Below, piece after piece: positions 7,601-14,477 of a stretch of 22,157 nt of DNA (positions are counted from its first letter, which is position 1; each line of letters begins with the position of its first letter). Origin of the DNA: a virus; IMG/VR virus record IMGVR_UViG_3300034198_000511, positions 1-22,157 of that record, one strand, 5' to 3'. The position numbers and the translations under genes are program-made. Under the pieces are notes generated by a model. It saw only the letters and a program-made list of their open reading frames with translations, was not told the DNA's origin and ran no database searches.

Positions 7601-7674
7601 AAACATATCAGGGTACATATCCAAAAGGTGGATATGTGCTAGTCAACGATATTCCTCCACCTGTTAAGAAATAA
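4612..7674 (+). CDS. 5: gp5 spike with OB fold, GH19-type muralytic domain, octad beta-helix and C-terminal M15-type peptidase
   Basis: This 1020-residue spike is much longer than T4 gp5 (575). Residues 1-95 are the OB fold (FYTGIVENRSDPLRLGRCQV, then ADPEQQYPIMLGTVGG). Residues 225-262 are a Pro/Thr/Ser linker. Residues 263-460 are a GH19 (chitinase-like lysozyme) domain: AGGETAWQSI with candidate catalytic E294, the NYSDARLRQIF helix, and GGKYYGRGFIQLTGYSNY (361-378). A second linker spans about 465-500. Residues 575-632 begin the C-terminal stalk (ESGHVQEWDDTPGQERV), and 633-720 form eleven octads, the gp5/VgrG triple beta-helix. After an acidic Pro/Ala linker (740-815), residues 900-985 look like peptidase M15: SGYR (913-916), SSHCKGFALDV with H930 and D937, QLILE (E968) and WIHMG (H978). 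Classic T4 gp5 has a GH24-type lysozyme and no peptidase. The protein should pierce and digest the envelope during injection. Confidence 0.92.
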   Translation: MSSFYTGIVENRSDPLRLGRCQVRIVGLHTHDKNQLPTSDLPWSMPVQPIGSAAMNGIGFTPVGPVEGTTVIIMFADPEQQYPIMLGTVGGISTAPKAIDDDDSRSEITSQKTKDISVRTVPGPTTGKQLTLYDPETGSTSITSDLKANMRIIGHQMTEGAYIVSVDSGTQITISQEVAGYEENILKFEDPPTNLSAVATSKVENVLTDSNGKPVVDGSGTPIKSGNPTPDATTPETPKSTTTNDAIPTVPPPKSSSNVSKSSAGIKALIAACDKVGLTTREQKCALLGIAGGETAWQSIQEAYNYSDARLRQIFRVTDEEAAKWSNAPSKGITREQFFSWIYGPTKRGKGFFGHTTDAMGGKYYGRGFIQLTGYSNYKRYNDLANKLGLGIDIVNNPDSLDNDINVSALVAALYIKDRTPSNVKSTDHPGYFYAAKKAVGVNSPDIAARKLAYYEYFYGSKAATTPEKDAAPPAVEPPADGSSPTPGPSTDSTTSGSNNTGFRDPNNKYPLKDYLNEPDTNRLARGIKEGTVIEKKDGTRVTGVPKANGEGSWDQPLAPFGAQYPYNKVMETESGHVQEWDDTPGQERVHTYHRSGTFTEVDSQGTQVNFIVGDNFVLMERNGCIEVKGECNITVDGNTNIYARSDANIQVEANANIKVGNNLDIGVANDVYMAAGGDFLIKAAGNFNVQAANISQKADAVNIESSGDMNILAGGTLHADYSQGQFGNGASGASDVELSPPAAGSPVNPTVPFLIPPDRKFEEKANAETPQDLDTPEGRAAAAQSAKKEGTPDAAEPKASESSPTPAGGTDTKVPVSCEVIYQTKNFTNDYRMSKNFTLGMLICGGVGGDHKLQDQMLSDVASGTSAGNLRLYTIQEIICNLATTAQNLLEPIVDILPGGMGGYKKQWMISSGYRLKGVIPQESPTSSHCKGFALDVALITPDRYNKTYELVQKIEKLIPYDQLILEYRHSNQCWIHMGYAGKGIRKQAFTMVNDKTYQGTYPKGGYVLVNDIPPPVKK

Positions 7675-7676
7675 TA

Positions 7677-8144
7677 ATGGCTTGGACTCCATCAAATACT
7701 GCATTGAAGGTTGTGGATCAGTTGCCTGTTTATACTAGCTATTCACAAACCTTTTCTTATGTTGATCCAGACCCATTAACAGATTATGCAGTGACAGGAA
7801 TAGTTGCAGATAAAACTAATGCTTTGATGGTTGTTGGTACTAATAATATTTCTGGTCAATATGATGCGCAACCCCATGGTGGAAGTAGTATTACATATTT
7901 AACTAAAGATGGTACCTATAATACTGTTACTAATTTTAATGATATAACAAACTCATATGAAATATGTTCTTATACAGCACCAACTGTTCAGACTGTGACT
8001 TACAGTTATACTGTTACTGCTAAAGATATAAATCTCATTGGTCCAGATGTGCAGCAAACTTATACTGTTGTTTCTACCTTTAATTGGGATATAGGTAAAG
8101 ATGCGTTATTAAATGCTATTGCGCAAACTAGGATTGGAAGATAA
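7677..8144 (+). CDS. Unrecognised beta-rich protein between spike and spike tip
   Basis: I do not recognise this 155-residue protein. It is rich in Thr, Val, Tyr and Asn with alternating polar and apolar residues, so it is probably all-beta up to about residue 135. It ends with a short amphipathic helix (WDIGKDALLNAIAQTRIGR, 137-155). There is no signal peptide, no membrane segment and only one cysteine (in YEICSY). It follows the gp5 stop by 2 nt and overlaps the PAAR gene by one base, so its translation is locked between spike and tip. That place suggests a small spike or hub component or a helper of spike-tip assembly, but this is inference from position only. Confidence 0.85.
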   Translation: MAWTPSNTALKVVDQLPVYTSYSQTFSYVDPDPLTDYAVTGIVADKTNALMVVGTNNISGQYDAQPHGGSSITYLTKDGTYNTVTNFNDITNSYEICSYTAPTVQTVTYSYTVTAKDINLIGPDVQQTYTVVSTFNWDIGKDALLNAIAQTRIGR

Positions 8145-8446
8145 TGCCAGCTGTAGCTAGAATGACTGATAAAAGCACTGGACATGGTTGTTTTCCACCA
8201 ACTGCTATGGTATTAACTCCAGTTTCTAAGACTTTCTTTAATGGTAAATTGGCTGGATCGAAAAGTTCATCGTGTCAGTTTGCCACCCACTCATGTGGTG
8301 TAACTGTGCACCCACAATCTACTAGAATACCATCTAGTTCTGCGGGAAAAACATACATTGAAGGTAATTTAGCAGTTCGTATTGGGGATAGTATTGGTGA
8401 TGGCGATGCAATAGCGCAAGGTTCATCCAACTCTTTTATAGAATAA
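8144..8446 (+). CDS. 5.4: PAAR-motif spike tip (T4 gp5.4-like)
   Basis: This 100-residue protein has the PAAR layout: MPAVARMTDKSTGHG at the N-terminus, TFFNGKLAGSKSS (30-42), a CQFATHSCGVTVHPQ segment, then a repeat of the strand pattern KTYIEGNLAVRIGDSI (69-84) and a final GSSNSFIE. Candidate zinc ligands are H14, C16, H49, C51 and H56. T4 gp5.4 is about 97 residues and sits as a sharpened cone on the gp5 needle; this should do the same on the beta-helix. It overlaps the 155-aa gene by one base and has a fair ribosome site (GGAAG, about 6 nt before the ATG). Confidence 0.92.
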   Translation: MPAVARMTDKSTGHGCFPPTAMVLTPVSKTFFNGKLAGSKSSSCQFATHSCGVTVHPQSTRIPSSSAGKTYIEGNLAVRIGDSIGDGDAIAQGSSNSFIE

Positions 8447-8447
8447 C

Positions 8448-8455
8448 CTAAATAA
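8448..8455 (+). promoter_or_regulatory. 25: Late-promoter-like CTAAATAA box before gp25
   Basis: The 13-nt gap between the PAAR stop and gp25 contains CCTAAATAAG. The box ends 4 nt before the ATG. With T4 spacing the transcript would begin at the A of the ATG. The same arrangement occurs before the 200-aa minus-strand gene. No ribosome site is visible in the gap. Confidence 0.4.
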
Positions 8456-8459
8456 GAAT

Positions 8460-8852
8460 ATGGCAAGAATAACAAGAATCTTTTCAGATCTAGACCTAAA
8501 TTTTACTGCTCATCCAGTAACTAAGGATGTATCACGCAAATATGATGAGAACGCAATTAAAACTGCGTTAAGAAATCTTATCTTAACTAGTAACTATGAA
8601 AGACCATTTCATAGTGAAATTGGAAGTCCAATTAAGCGTTTACTATTTGAACCAGCTGGACCAATGTTAGCGATGACTTTAAAAAGAGCCATAGTTGATC
8701 TAGTTAATAATTTTGAACCAAGGGTAGAACTTATTGATGTATCTGTCTCCTTTTCTGGAGACAATAATGCAGTTTATGTAACAGTAGAATTTAAAGTTGT
8801 CAATACCGAGAGACCATTAGCTCTCGAACTAGTATTAGAGAGAACACGATAA
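8460..8852 (+). CDS. 25: gp25 baseplate wedge subunit
   Basis: This 130-residue protein is almost the length of T4 gp25 (132). It begins ARITRIFSDLDLNF, has VTKDVSRKYDENAIKTALRNLILT (20-43), PFHSEIGSPIKRLLFEP (49-65) and the family EPR motif within VNNFEPRVELIDV (82-94), then VYVTVEFKVVNT. gp25 forms the wedge core with gp6 and starts the sheath; it belongs to the gpW/GP46-like group shared with type VI secretion (TssE). The next gene, gp6, begins immediately after the stop, as expected for partners. The start lacks a ribosome site, but the first residues match the family, so the start is probably right. Confidence 0.95.
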   Translation: MARITRIFSDLDLNFTAHPVTKDVSRKYDENAIKTALRNLILTSNYERPFHSEIGSPIKRLLFEPAGPMLAMTLKRAIVDLVNNFEPRVELIDVSVSFSGDNNAVYVTVEFKVVNTERPLALELVLERTR

Positions 8853-10682
8853 ATGGCAAATAATAGAAAAATAACTGTAGCCGAATTAGATTTCGATGCT
8901 ATTAAAAACAATTTAAAAGAATTCTTAAAGGGGCAAACAGAATTTCAAGATTACGATTTTGAAGGTTCTGCGATGTCAGTACTATTAGATGTTCTTGCAT
9001 ATAATACACATTATAATGCTTTATACAATAACATGTCAATTAATGAGATGTTTTTAGATTCAGCAAGAAAAAGAAATAGCGTAGTATCATTATCTAAAAT
9101 GCTTGGATATACTCCAAGATCTTCTACCTGTGCAACTGCCACTGTAAATGTTGTTGTTTCTGGTGGAACAAGTACTCCATCTAATTTAACTATCCCAGCA
9201 TATAGTCAATTTGTTACTACTATTGATGGACAGGGACTAACATTTTATAACACAGGTTCTATAACTACAGTAAGAGTTGGTAATACATATACCTTTAGTG
9301 GTGTTACTCTAACAGAAGGAACACCAATCACGAACAGATTTACAGTTTCTTCTAGTTCTAGATACATTATACCAAATTCTGATGTTGATTTAAATACTTT
9401 GATGGTTAGAGTACAAGAGAGCGCACAGTCATCAGTTTATGAAGCATTTTCAAAATCAGAAACTATTGTTAATGCCAGTTCTGAATCAAAAGTTTATTGG
9501 ACTAAAGAAATTGATGATGGGTTATATGAAGTAACCTTTGGTGATAATAATATTGGTAGAGCATTGGATGTTGGTAATGTAGTTCATTTAGATTATTTTG
9601 TTTCTTCCAAAGAAACAGCTAATGGTGCTAGGGTATTTACATATAATGGTTCTACTCTTCTTTCTGGTGCTATAGTTAGCATCACTACAACTTCTCCTGC
9701 TGCCAATGGCGCAGATAAAGAATCTTTAGATAGTATTAGATTTAATGCACCAAAATTTTATTCTGCTCAAAATAGAGCAGTAACACCAGATGACTATAAA
9801 ACATTAATATATGCTAATGTTCCAGAAGCAAAATCTGTAGCTGTATGGGGCGGTGAAGATAATAATCCTCCTGTATATGGCAAAACATATATTTGTATTA
9901 GACCAAAAGATGCAACTAAATTAACAACAGTTCAAAAAGCTGCAATTATTTCTAGTGTTCTACAATCAAGAAATGTAGTTTCAGTTATTCCTGAGATTGT
10001 TGATCCAGAATACTTGAATATTGCTTTAAATGTTACTGTATACTACAATCCTCAAGATACTATTAGATCTGCTTCAGAAATAGCTAGTATTGTACAATCT
10101 GCTATCATGGCATATGATGCAGAAGATCTTCAAGTATTTGATGGTGTTTTTAGATTCTCTAAACTATCAAGAATTATTGATGCATCAGAACCTTCCATTG
10201 TTAATAACATATCTACTGTATTAATTAGAAGACAACTAACTCCAAGATATAATACTAGCGCACAGTATATCCTTAATATTATTAATCCAATTTATGCTGG
10301 AGATGGTGGTGGTGGATTTATTTCAACTGGATTCTTTATTGCGGGATCAGATGAAATTCACTTTTTAGATGATGATGGTCTTGGTTATGTGAGAATGTTT
10401 AGATATGGATCGAATGGTATTAAAATATATGTAGATCCACAAATTGGAATTATTGATTATGCTAATGGCACTGTTGATATAAGAAATTTACATATAACTG
10501 CTTTGGCAGATGTAGATTTAGAAATTTCTATTAAGCCACAATCAAACGATGTGGTATCTGCATTAACTCAAATTGCACAAATTGCTGAAGACCATTTATA
10601 TGTAACAGCAATTGCAGATCCAACAATAACTGGTGACCTTCGTGGTGGTTACAATTATACATTCGCAACAAGTAGATCATAA
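8853..10682 (+). CDS. 6: gp6 baseplate wedge subunit
   Basis: This 609-residue protein is somewhat shorter than T4 gp6 (660). The N-terminus is the clearest family match: ELDFDAIKNNLKEFLKGQ (11-28), FQDYDFEGSAMSVLLDVLAYNT (31-52), NMSINEMFLDSARKRNSVVSLSKMLGYTPRS (60-90). The middle part has baseplate_J-like stretches: VYWTKEIDDGLYEVTFGDNNIG and APKFYSAQNRAVTPDDYKTLI, VPEAKSVAVWGG and GKTYICIRPKD. gp6 dimers link the wedges into the ring around the hub. It starts directly after the gp25 stop and overlaps the next gene by one base. Residues 483-490 contain a flexible Gly run (GDGGGGF). Confidence 0.95.
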   Translation: MANNRKITVAELDFDAIKNNLKEFLKGQTEFQDYDFEGSAMSVLLDVLAYNTHYNALYNNMSINEMFLDSARKRNSVVSLSKMLGYTPRSSTCATATVNVVVSGGTSTPSNLTIPAYSQFVTTIDGQGLTFYNTGSITTVRVGNTYTFSGVTLTEGTPITNRFTVSSSSRYIIPNSDVDLNTLMVRVQESAQSSVYEAFSKSETIVNASSESKVYWTKEIDDGLYEVTFGDNNIGRALDVGNVVHLDYFVSSKETANGARVFTYNGSTLLSGAIVSITTTSPAANGADKESLDSIRFNAPKFYSAQNRAVTPDDYKTLIYANVPEAKSVAVWGGEDNNPPVYGKTYICIRPKDATKLTTVQKAAIISSVLQSRNVVSVIPEIVDPEYLNIALNVTVYYNPQDTIRSASEIASIVQSAIMAYDAEDLQVFDGVFRFSKLSRIIDASEPSIVNNISTVLIRRQLTPRYNTSAQYILNIINPIYAGDGGGGFISTGFFIAGSDEIHFLDDDGLGYVRMFRYGSNGIKIYVDPQIGIIDYANGTVDIRNLHITALADVDLEISIKPQSNDVVSALTQIAQIAEDHLYVTAIADPTITGDLRGGYNYTFATSRS

Positions 10683-13600
10683 TGACAACCTTGCTCGCTA
10701 AACCAAAGATATCTTCTTTAGTAAAATCTCAGTTACCTGAGTTTATTAGAGAAGACTATCAGACATTTGTTGCCTTTTTAGAGGCATACTATCAATATGT
10801 TGAAGAAAACGAAGTAGATTTAAAAACTTTAAGAGATTTAGATAATACTCTAGAAGAATACATTCGTTATTTTAAATCTGAGTTAGCCAGCAATTTACCT
10901 TATACTACAGTAGATACTAGATTTTTACTTCAACATATAAAAGAACAATATAATGCAAAGGGGTCAGAAGCCTCTTTTAAATTATTGTTTAGAATTTTAT
11001 TTAATAAAGAAGTAACAGTTGATTATCCATCTAAGCAAATTTTAAGAGCGTCTGATGGTAGATACAATCAAGATAACTCTGTATTTGCTCGTATTTTAAC
11101 AGGTAATCCACAAGACCCTGTTGGAAAATTAGTTGATGTTATAACTCCATCCAAAACTATTCGTGTTCTTGTAGATAGAAGACAAGATGTAGAAATTGAA
11201 GTTGATAGAGCGATTCAAGTTTCAGAAGATGTATATGAGTATTTAATTGATAGAAGATTCTTTGGTAATATTTCAGTTGGCGATAGACTTCGTTATCGTG
11301 ATGATGAAAATGGAATATATTTTACTGCAGAGATACTATCAACTACAACAGGTCTTCAAGTACTAACTGCAGGAACTGGATTTAGAGTTGGAGATATTTA
11401 CAATATTAAAAACTTTGATGGTACTGGTTCTATTTTAAAAGTTTCTACTGTTGATGAGAATGGTGGTATTGCCAAAGCGCAATTTATTAAATTTGGAACT
11501 GGATACTCTACTGATTTTACCACTACTATTTCTGCAACTTCAGGACAAGATATAGCAGGAACTGCTGGCACAGTTATTCAAAGACTTGATACTGCTATAA
11601 CAAGAGTTACTTTAACTGGAACTCTTGCAGTAACAAACAATAGTTTAACTGTTACGGGAACTGGAACATCATTTACTGCAGAAGTTGTTACTGGTGATTT
11701 AATATTTTTACCAAATGGAGTTTATACAGTAAATACTGTAGCTAGCACAACTTCATTAACTTTAACCTCTGTTTATCTTGGAACTACTGCTTCTGGTATA
11801 TCAACATATAGAGCAAGAGCATCTGGCGGTGGCACAGATAAACATACTACTATAAGCATTAGCGAAAAATTAGATGGTTTTGCCGAACTAGGAACATTTA
11901 GTAGTGCTGATTATTCTCTTGGTTCTACTGCTGCTACTCTAACTGGCACTCTTGCAGTAACTAATGGCAGTTCAACAGTAACAGGAACGAGTACTACATT
12001 TTTAACTTCTCTTGTTTATGGTGATGTTATAACTCTACCGAATGGAACTTATACATTTGGCAGAGCAGCAAGTAATACAAGTCTAACATTGGTTGAAACA
12101 CCAAGTATAGTTTCTCAATTAGTCAATTTAGATAATGGTTCTACTACTGTAACAAGAGTTACCACTGCACTATGGGGCACTTCATGGGTTGCCAATACTG
12201 CAGTAACACAAAACCAAAAACTATATTATGGTAATAATCTTTATGTAGTAGTAACAGCAGGTACAACCTCTACTTCTGCTCCATATGATACTGGAGTAAT
12301 TACTAATGGATCTGCAGTATTAAGATGGGTTTCCTCTGCTGATATTCCTTGGAATACTGGAGAAATTGTAGCTAGTGATGTTATTCGTATGCCAGATGGT
12401 AATACTTATACAGTATCATCAACAAGTTCAACTACTTTAACATTAAATACTCCATATACAGGAACTACTGCTACAAATCAGATAATATCTGTTGCATCGC
12501 CTACTAATTACACAGGAACTACTGCTTCTGGTTTAGCGTCAGTGGTATATACAAGACCAGGTGTTATAGATGGAACATATACTGGTTTAGTTCTTCGTGA
12601 ATTTGGTATTAGTTCTGCCGATGCAACTATAACTGATACTGATCCAGCAATTATTAAAGTAACTCTTGGTGCGCTGGCAAAATATCCAGGATACTATGTT
12701 ACGAATGATAGTTTCTTAAATGATGCTATTTACATCCAAGACAGTCGTTATTATCAAGCATACTCTTATGTTATTAAGATTGATGAAGCATTAGATACAT
12801 ATAAAACTGCTGTAAAGAATTTAATTCACCCAGCAGGCATGGCACTATTTGGTGAATATGATATTCGTAATGAATTCGATATTAGTGAAACATTAGAATC
12901 TTTAGTTAAAATTCTTGCTGTCACTAATTTAGATTCAGTTACTATGACTGAAGTGGGGCTTGCACTAGATTCTACTAGAATCAATCCTAGTTTAACTGCA
13001 TTATCTGGAACCTTAACAGCTGGTTCTACTGCAGGTATGCTAAAAACAATTGAAGATACCACTCTCAATTTTAATGGATTCGCCGACACTGGTGGGCAAT
13101 CAGTTGTTATGGTTGAACTTGGAAATGCTTTAGATTTAACTAGAGATAATCCAGATTTTGATGTAGTAAAACCAATTAATGATACTAGTTTAAGAAATCT
13201 TTTAAATGATGGAGTTACAGTTGATACATTCTATGTAACAATGACAGATGGTGGAGACAACCAAACATCTGCAAGAACTAATCCTGCGCTAGTTGCAAAC
13301 ACTGGAACTCTATTAAGTGGATCCGATGCAGGATTTATGAAGTCGTTGAATTATAACCATCTTATTAATGATGGTGTTACAGCTGATACTGAATCAGTTA
13401 TGATGCTAGATGGTGGAGATGATCAAACATCTGCAAGAACTAATCCAGCTTTAGTTGCGCCTAGTGGAACATTATTGAGCGCATCCGATGCAGGATTTAT
13501 GAAAGCGCTGAATACTACTACATTCACTTTTGCTGGTGCATTAGATGATAATACTGTAACTATGGCAGATGGTGGAGACAACCAAACATCTACTAGAACT

Positions 13601-13987
13601 AATCCAGTATTTATTGCAGCTTCTGGAACTTTACTGGCTAGTTCAGACTCAGGGGTTTATAAAGTATTAGATTCTGCGTCTCAGGTTCGTTATCTAAATG
13701 ATGGAGTTACTACAGATTCTGATACTCAGTCTCTATCTGATACTGATGCTGCTAACGCAACTGACCTAAATAGAACAAGACCCGCATTTGCCGTAACATT
13801 TAGAACATGGGACTCTACTAATGGAAGTTTAACCCATGTCTTAAACGACGGAGTTACTCTGGATAATGATACAACAACAATTTTAAGCAATGGTGGCTTT
13901 TTAGACTTAAATCCATATGCAGAAGCAGGATGGTTTTTAAATGATGGTGGTTTATATGTCGGAAACCAGATAGATTTCACAGGCTAA
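10682..13987 (+). CDS. 7: Large baseplate wedge protein at the gp7 position, with mosaic beta modules and C-terminal tandem repeats
   Basis: This 1101-residue protein lies between gp6 and gp8, where T4 gp7 (1032 aa) lies. Residues 1-130 (PEFIREDYQTFVAFLEAYYQYVEE, TRFLLQHIKEQYNAKGSEASFKLLFRILFN, ILRASDGRY) and 655-730 (SRYYQAYSYVIKIDEALDTY, LIHPAGMALFGEYDI) belong to a family I know from marine T4-like phages. Between them, residues 309-376 and 417-475 are two copies of a module with VTGTxTxF, GD and TSLTL, 556-600 holds a partial third copy, and 498-551 a tryptophan/tyrosine module also seen in gp8 and the DUF4815 protein. Residues 752-1040 are tandem repeats of about 54 residues. The last part repeats LNDGVT with changes. 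I see no direct resemblance to the T4 gp7 sequence, so the gp7 call rests on position and size. Confidence 0.72.
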   Translation: MTTLLAKPKISSLVKSQLPEFIREDYQTFVAFLEAYYQYVEENEVDLKTLRDLDNTLEEYIRYFKSELASNLPYTTVDTRFLLQHIKEQYNAKGSEASFKLLFRILFNKEVTVDYPSKQILRASDGRYNQDNSVFARILTGNPQDPVGKLVDVITPSKTIRVLVDRRQDVEIEVDRAIQVSEDVYEYLIDRRFFGNISVGDRLRYRDDENGIYFTAEILSTTTGLQVLTAGTGFRVGDIYNIKNFDGTGSILKVSTVDENGGIAKAQFIKFGTGYSTDFTTTISATSGQDIAGTAGTVIQRLDTAITRVTLTGTLAVTNNSLTVTGTGTSFTAEVVTGDLIFLPNGVYTVNTVASTTSLTLTSVYLGTTASGISTYRARASGGGTDKHTTISISEKLDGFAELGTFSSADYSLGSTAATLTGTLAVTNGSSTVTGTSTTFLTSLVYGDVITLPNGTYTFGRAASNTSLTLVETPSIVSQLVNLDNGSTTVTRVTTALWGTSWVANTAVTQNQKLYYGNNLYVVVTAGTTSTSAPYDTGVITNGSAVLRWVSSADIPWNTGEIVASDVIRMPDGNTYTVSSTSSTTLTLNTPYTGTTATNQIISVASPTNYTGTTASGLASVVYTRPGVIDGTYTGLVLREFGISSADATITDTDPAIIKVTLGALAKYPGYYVTNDSFLNDAIYIQDSRYYQAYSYVIKIDEALDTYKTAVKNLIHPAGMALFGEYDIRNEFDISETLESLVKILAVTNLDSVTMTEVGLALDSTRINPSLTALSGTLTAGSTAGMLKTIEDTTLNFNGFADTGGQSVVMVELGNALDLTRDNPDFDVVKPINDTSLRNLLNDGVTVDTFYVTMTDGGDNQTSARTNPALVANTGTLLSGSDAGFMKSLNYNHLINDGVTADTESVMMLDGGDDQTSARTNPALVAPSGTLLSASDAGFMKALNTTTFTFAGALDDNTVTMADGGDNQTSTRTNPVFIAASGTLLASSDSGVYKVLDSASQVRYLNDGVTTDSDTQSLSDTDAANATDLNRTRPAFAVTFRTWDSTNGSLTHVLNDGVTLDNDTTTILSNGGFLDLNPYAEAGWFLNDGGLYVGNQIDFTG
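11606..12106 (+). repeat. 7: Two copies of a VTGTxTxF...GD...TSLTL beta module in the gp7-position gene
   Basis: Copy one covers residues 309-376 and copy two 417-475. Both read TLTGTLAVTN-x-S-x-TVTGT-x-T, then GD-x-I-x-LPNG-x-YT and TSLTL. A diverged half copy (IRMPDGNTYTVSS, TTLTL) sits at 556-600, and another clear copy in the DUF4815 protein at 18777-18929. The pattern suggests small repeated beta domains used as spacers or for surface display. Confidence 0.75.
12173..12334 (+). other. 7: Trp/Tyr module shared by three virion proteins (copy in the gp7-position gene)
   Basis: Residues 498-551 start with WGTSWVANTAVTQNQKLYYG, continue with LYVVVTAGTTST-x-AP and a TG-x-x-TNGSAVLRWV end. Matching modules lie in gp8 at 15470-15622 and 15875-16033 and in the DUF4815 protein at 18084-18242. 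The pattern is W, then G/N-Q-x-x-x-Y, LY-x-V-T, GT, AP-x-H-x-SG, DG-T-A-x-L-x-Y/W. It looks like a small carbohydrate-binding-type beta domain, but that function is inference. Confidence 0.65.
12935..13801 (+). repeat. 7: Tandem repeat of about 54 codons in the gp7-position gene
   Basis: Units begin near residues 753, 808, 852, 906, 959 and about 1014 of the protein, mostly 53-55 apart. The central three are close: DGGDNQTSARTNPALVA, DGGDDQTSARTNPALVA and DGGDNQTSTRTNPVFIA, each followed by SGTLL-x-S-x-A/S-G-F/V. At the DNA level the first and second of these share two exact blocks longer than 20 nt, both at a distance of 162 nt, which points to recent duplication. The outer units are diverged. 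Confidence 0.85.
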
Positions 13988-13991
13988 ATAA
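13984..13991 (+). promoter_or_regulatory. Probable late promoter (CTAAATAA) for the 153-aa gene
   Basis: CTAAATAA includes the stop codon of the preceding gene. T4-like spacing puts the start near 13996 and gives a leader of about 20 nt that includes the strong ribosome site. The box lies in a small inverted repeat (GCTAA, 13983-13987, against TTAGC, 13992-13996) with no T-run after it, so I read it as promoter rather than terminator. Confidence 0.5.
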
Positions 13992-14003
13992 TTAGCAATT
14001 AAT

Positions 14004-14010
14004 AAAGGAG
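14004..14010 (+). promoter_or_regulatory. Strong ribosome binding site AAAGGAG
   Basis: AAAGGAG lies 5 nt before the ATG at 14016. It is the best Shine-Dalgarno match in the window, where most genes depend on stop/start overlap or weak sites, and suggests this small protein is made in large amounts. Confidence 0.8.
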
Positions 14011-14015
14011 ATTTT

Positions 14016-14477
14016 ATGAACTCAAACGAAACACTCGAAAATATTTTTAAAGTTACAGGACAAGTCAACATTAAGGTGTATGATGCGCAGGGTAATCTTA
14101 AAGATGAACGAAATACACATAATCTAGTTGTGTCTGCTGGTAAAATTTATATTGCTGGTCGTATGCAAGGAACTTCTATTCCAACTCTTATGGGTTGGAT
14201 GGCTATTGGAACTTCTACAGCAACTCCAATAGTTAGTCAGACACAGTTGACTACTGAAGCTGGTCGTGTTGCATTGGCATCATTTACTAATAGCGGAACA
14301 TCTGCAGTAACTGCTACTGCTACTTTCCCAGCTGGTACAGGTACTGGTGCTATTACTGAAGCAGCAATTTTAAATGCGGTATCAGCAGGTACTATGCTTT
14401 GTCGTACTACTTTCCCAGTTGTAAACAAAGCAGCTGGTGATTCTATTGCTATTACTTGGATTATTACAGTAAGTTAA
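14016..14477 (+). CDS. Conserved phage virion protein (153 aa) between gp7-position gene and gp8
   Basis: This 153-residue beta-rich protein belongs to a type widespread in tailed phages, though I cannot give a firm name. Its marks are an N-terminal strand pair TGQVNIKVYDAQGNLKDE (14-31), NLVVSAGKIYIAGRM (36-50), GWMAIGTSTATP (60-71), LTTEAGRVAL (78-87), TATFPAGTGTGAITEAAILN (101-120) and a C-terminal TMLCRTTFPVVNKAAGDSIAITWII (126-150). Related proteins are usually annotated as tail, fibre-associated or virion proteins. Its own promoter-like box and strong ribosome site set it apart from the coupled wedge genes and point to high copy number. It has no T4 counterpart at this position that I know of. 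Confidence 0.85.
   Translation: MNSNETLENIFKVTGQVNIKVYDAQGNLKDERNTHNLVVSAGKIYIAGRMQGTSIPTLMGWMAIGTSTATPIVSQTQLTTEAGRVALASFTNSGTSAVTATATFPAGTGTGAITEAAILNAVSAGTMLCRTTFPVVNKAAGDSIAITWIITVS

Noticed and set aside
12826-13089. Minus-strand open frame opposite the repeat region of the gp7-position gene.
   Set aside because: Open frames opposite repetitive Thr/Ser/Asp-rich coding sequence are expected; no start signals are seen. The same holds for 13726-13980.
13201-13700. CRISPR-like array suggested by repeated near-identical blocks.
   Set aside because: The blocks are in frame, 159-162 nt apart and encode protein repeats; there are no short spacers of uniform length.
13983-13996. Small inverted repeat GCTAA-ATAA-TTAGC after the gp7-position gene, possible terminator.
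   Set aside because: The stem is only 5 bp and AT-rich, no T-run follows, and the sequence is better explained by the CTAAATAA box and the stop codon.
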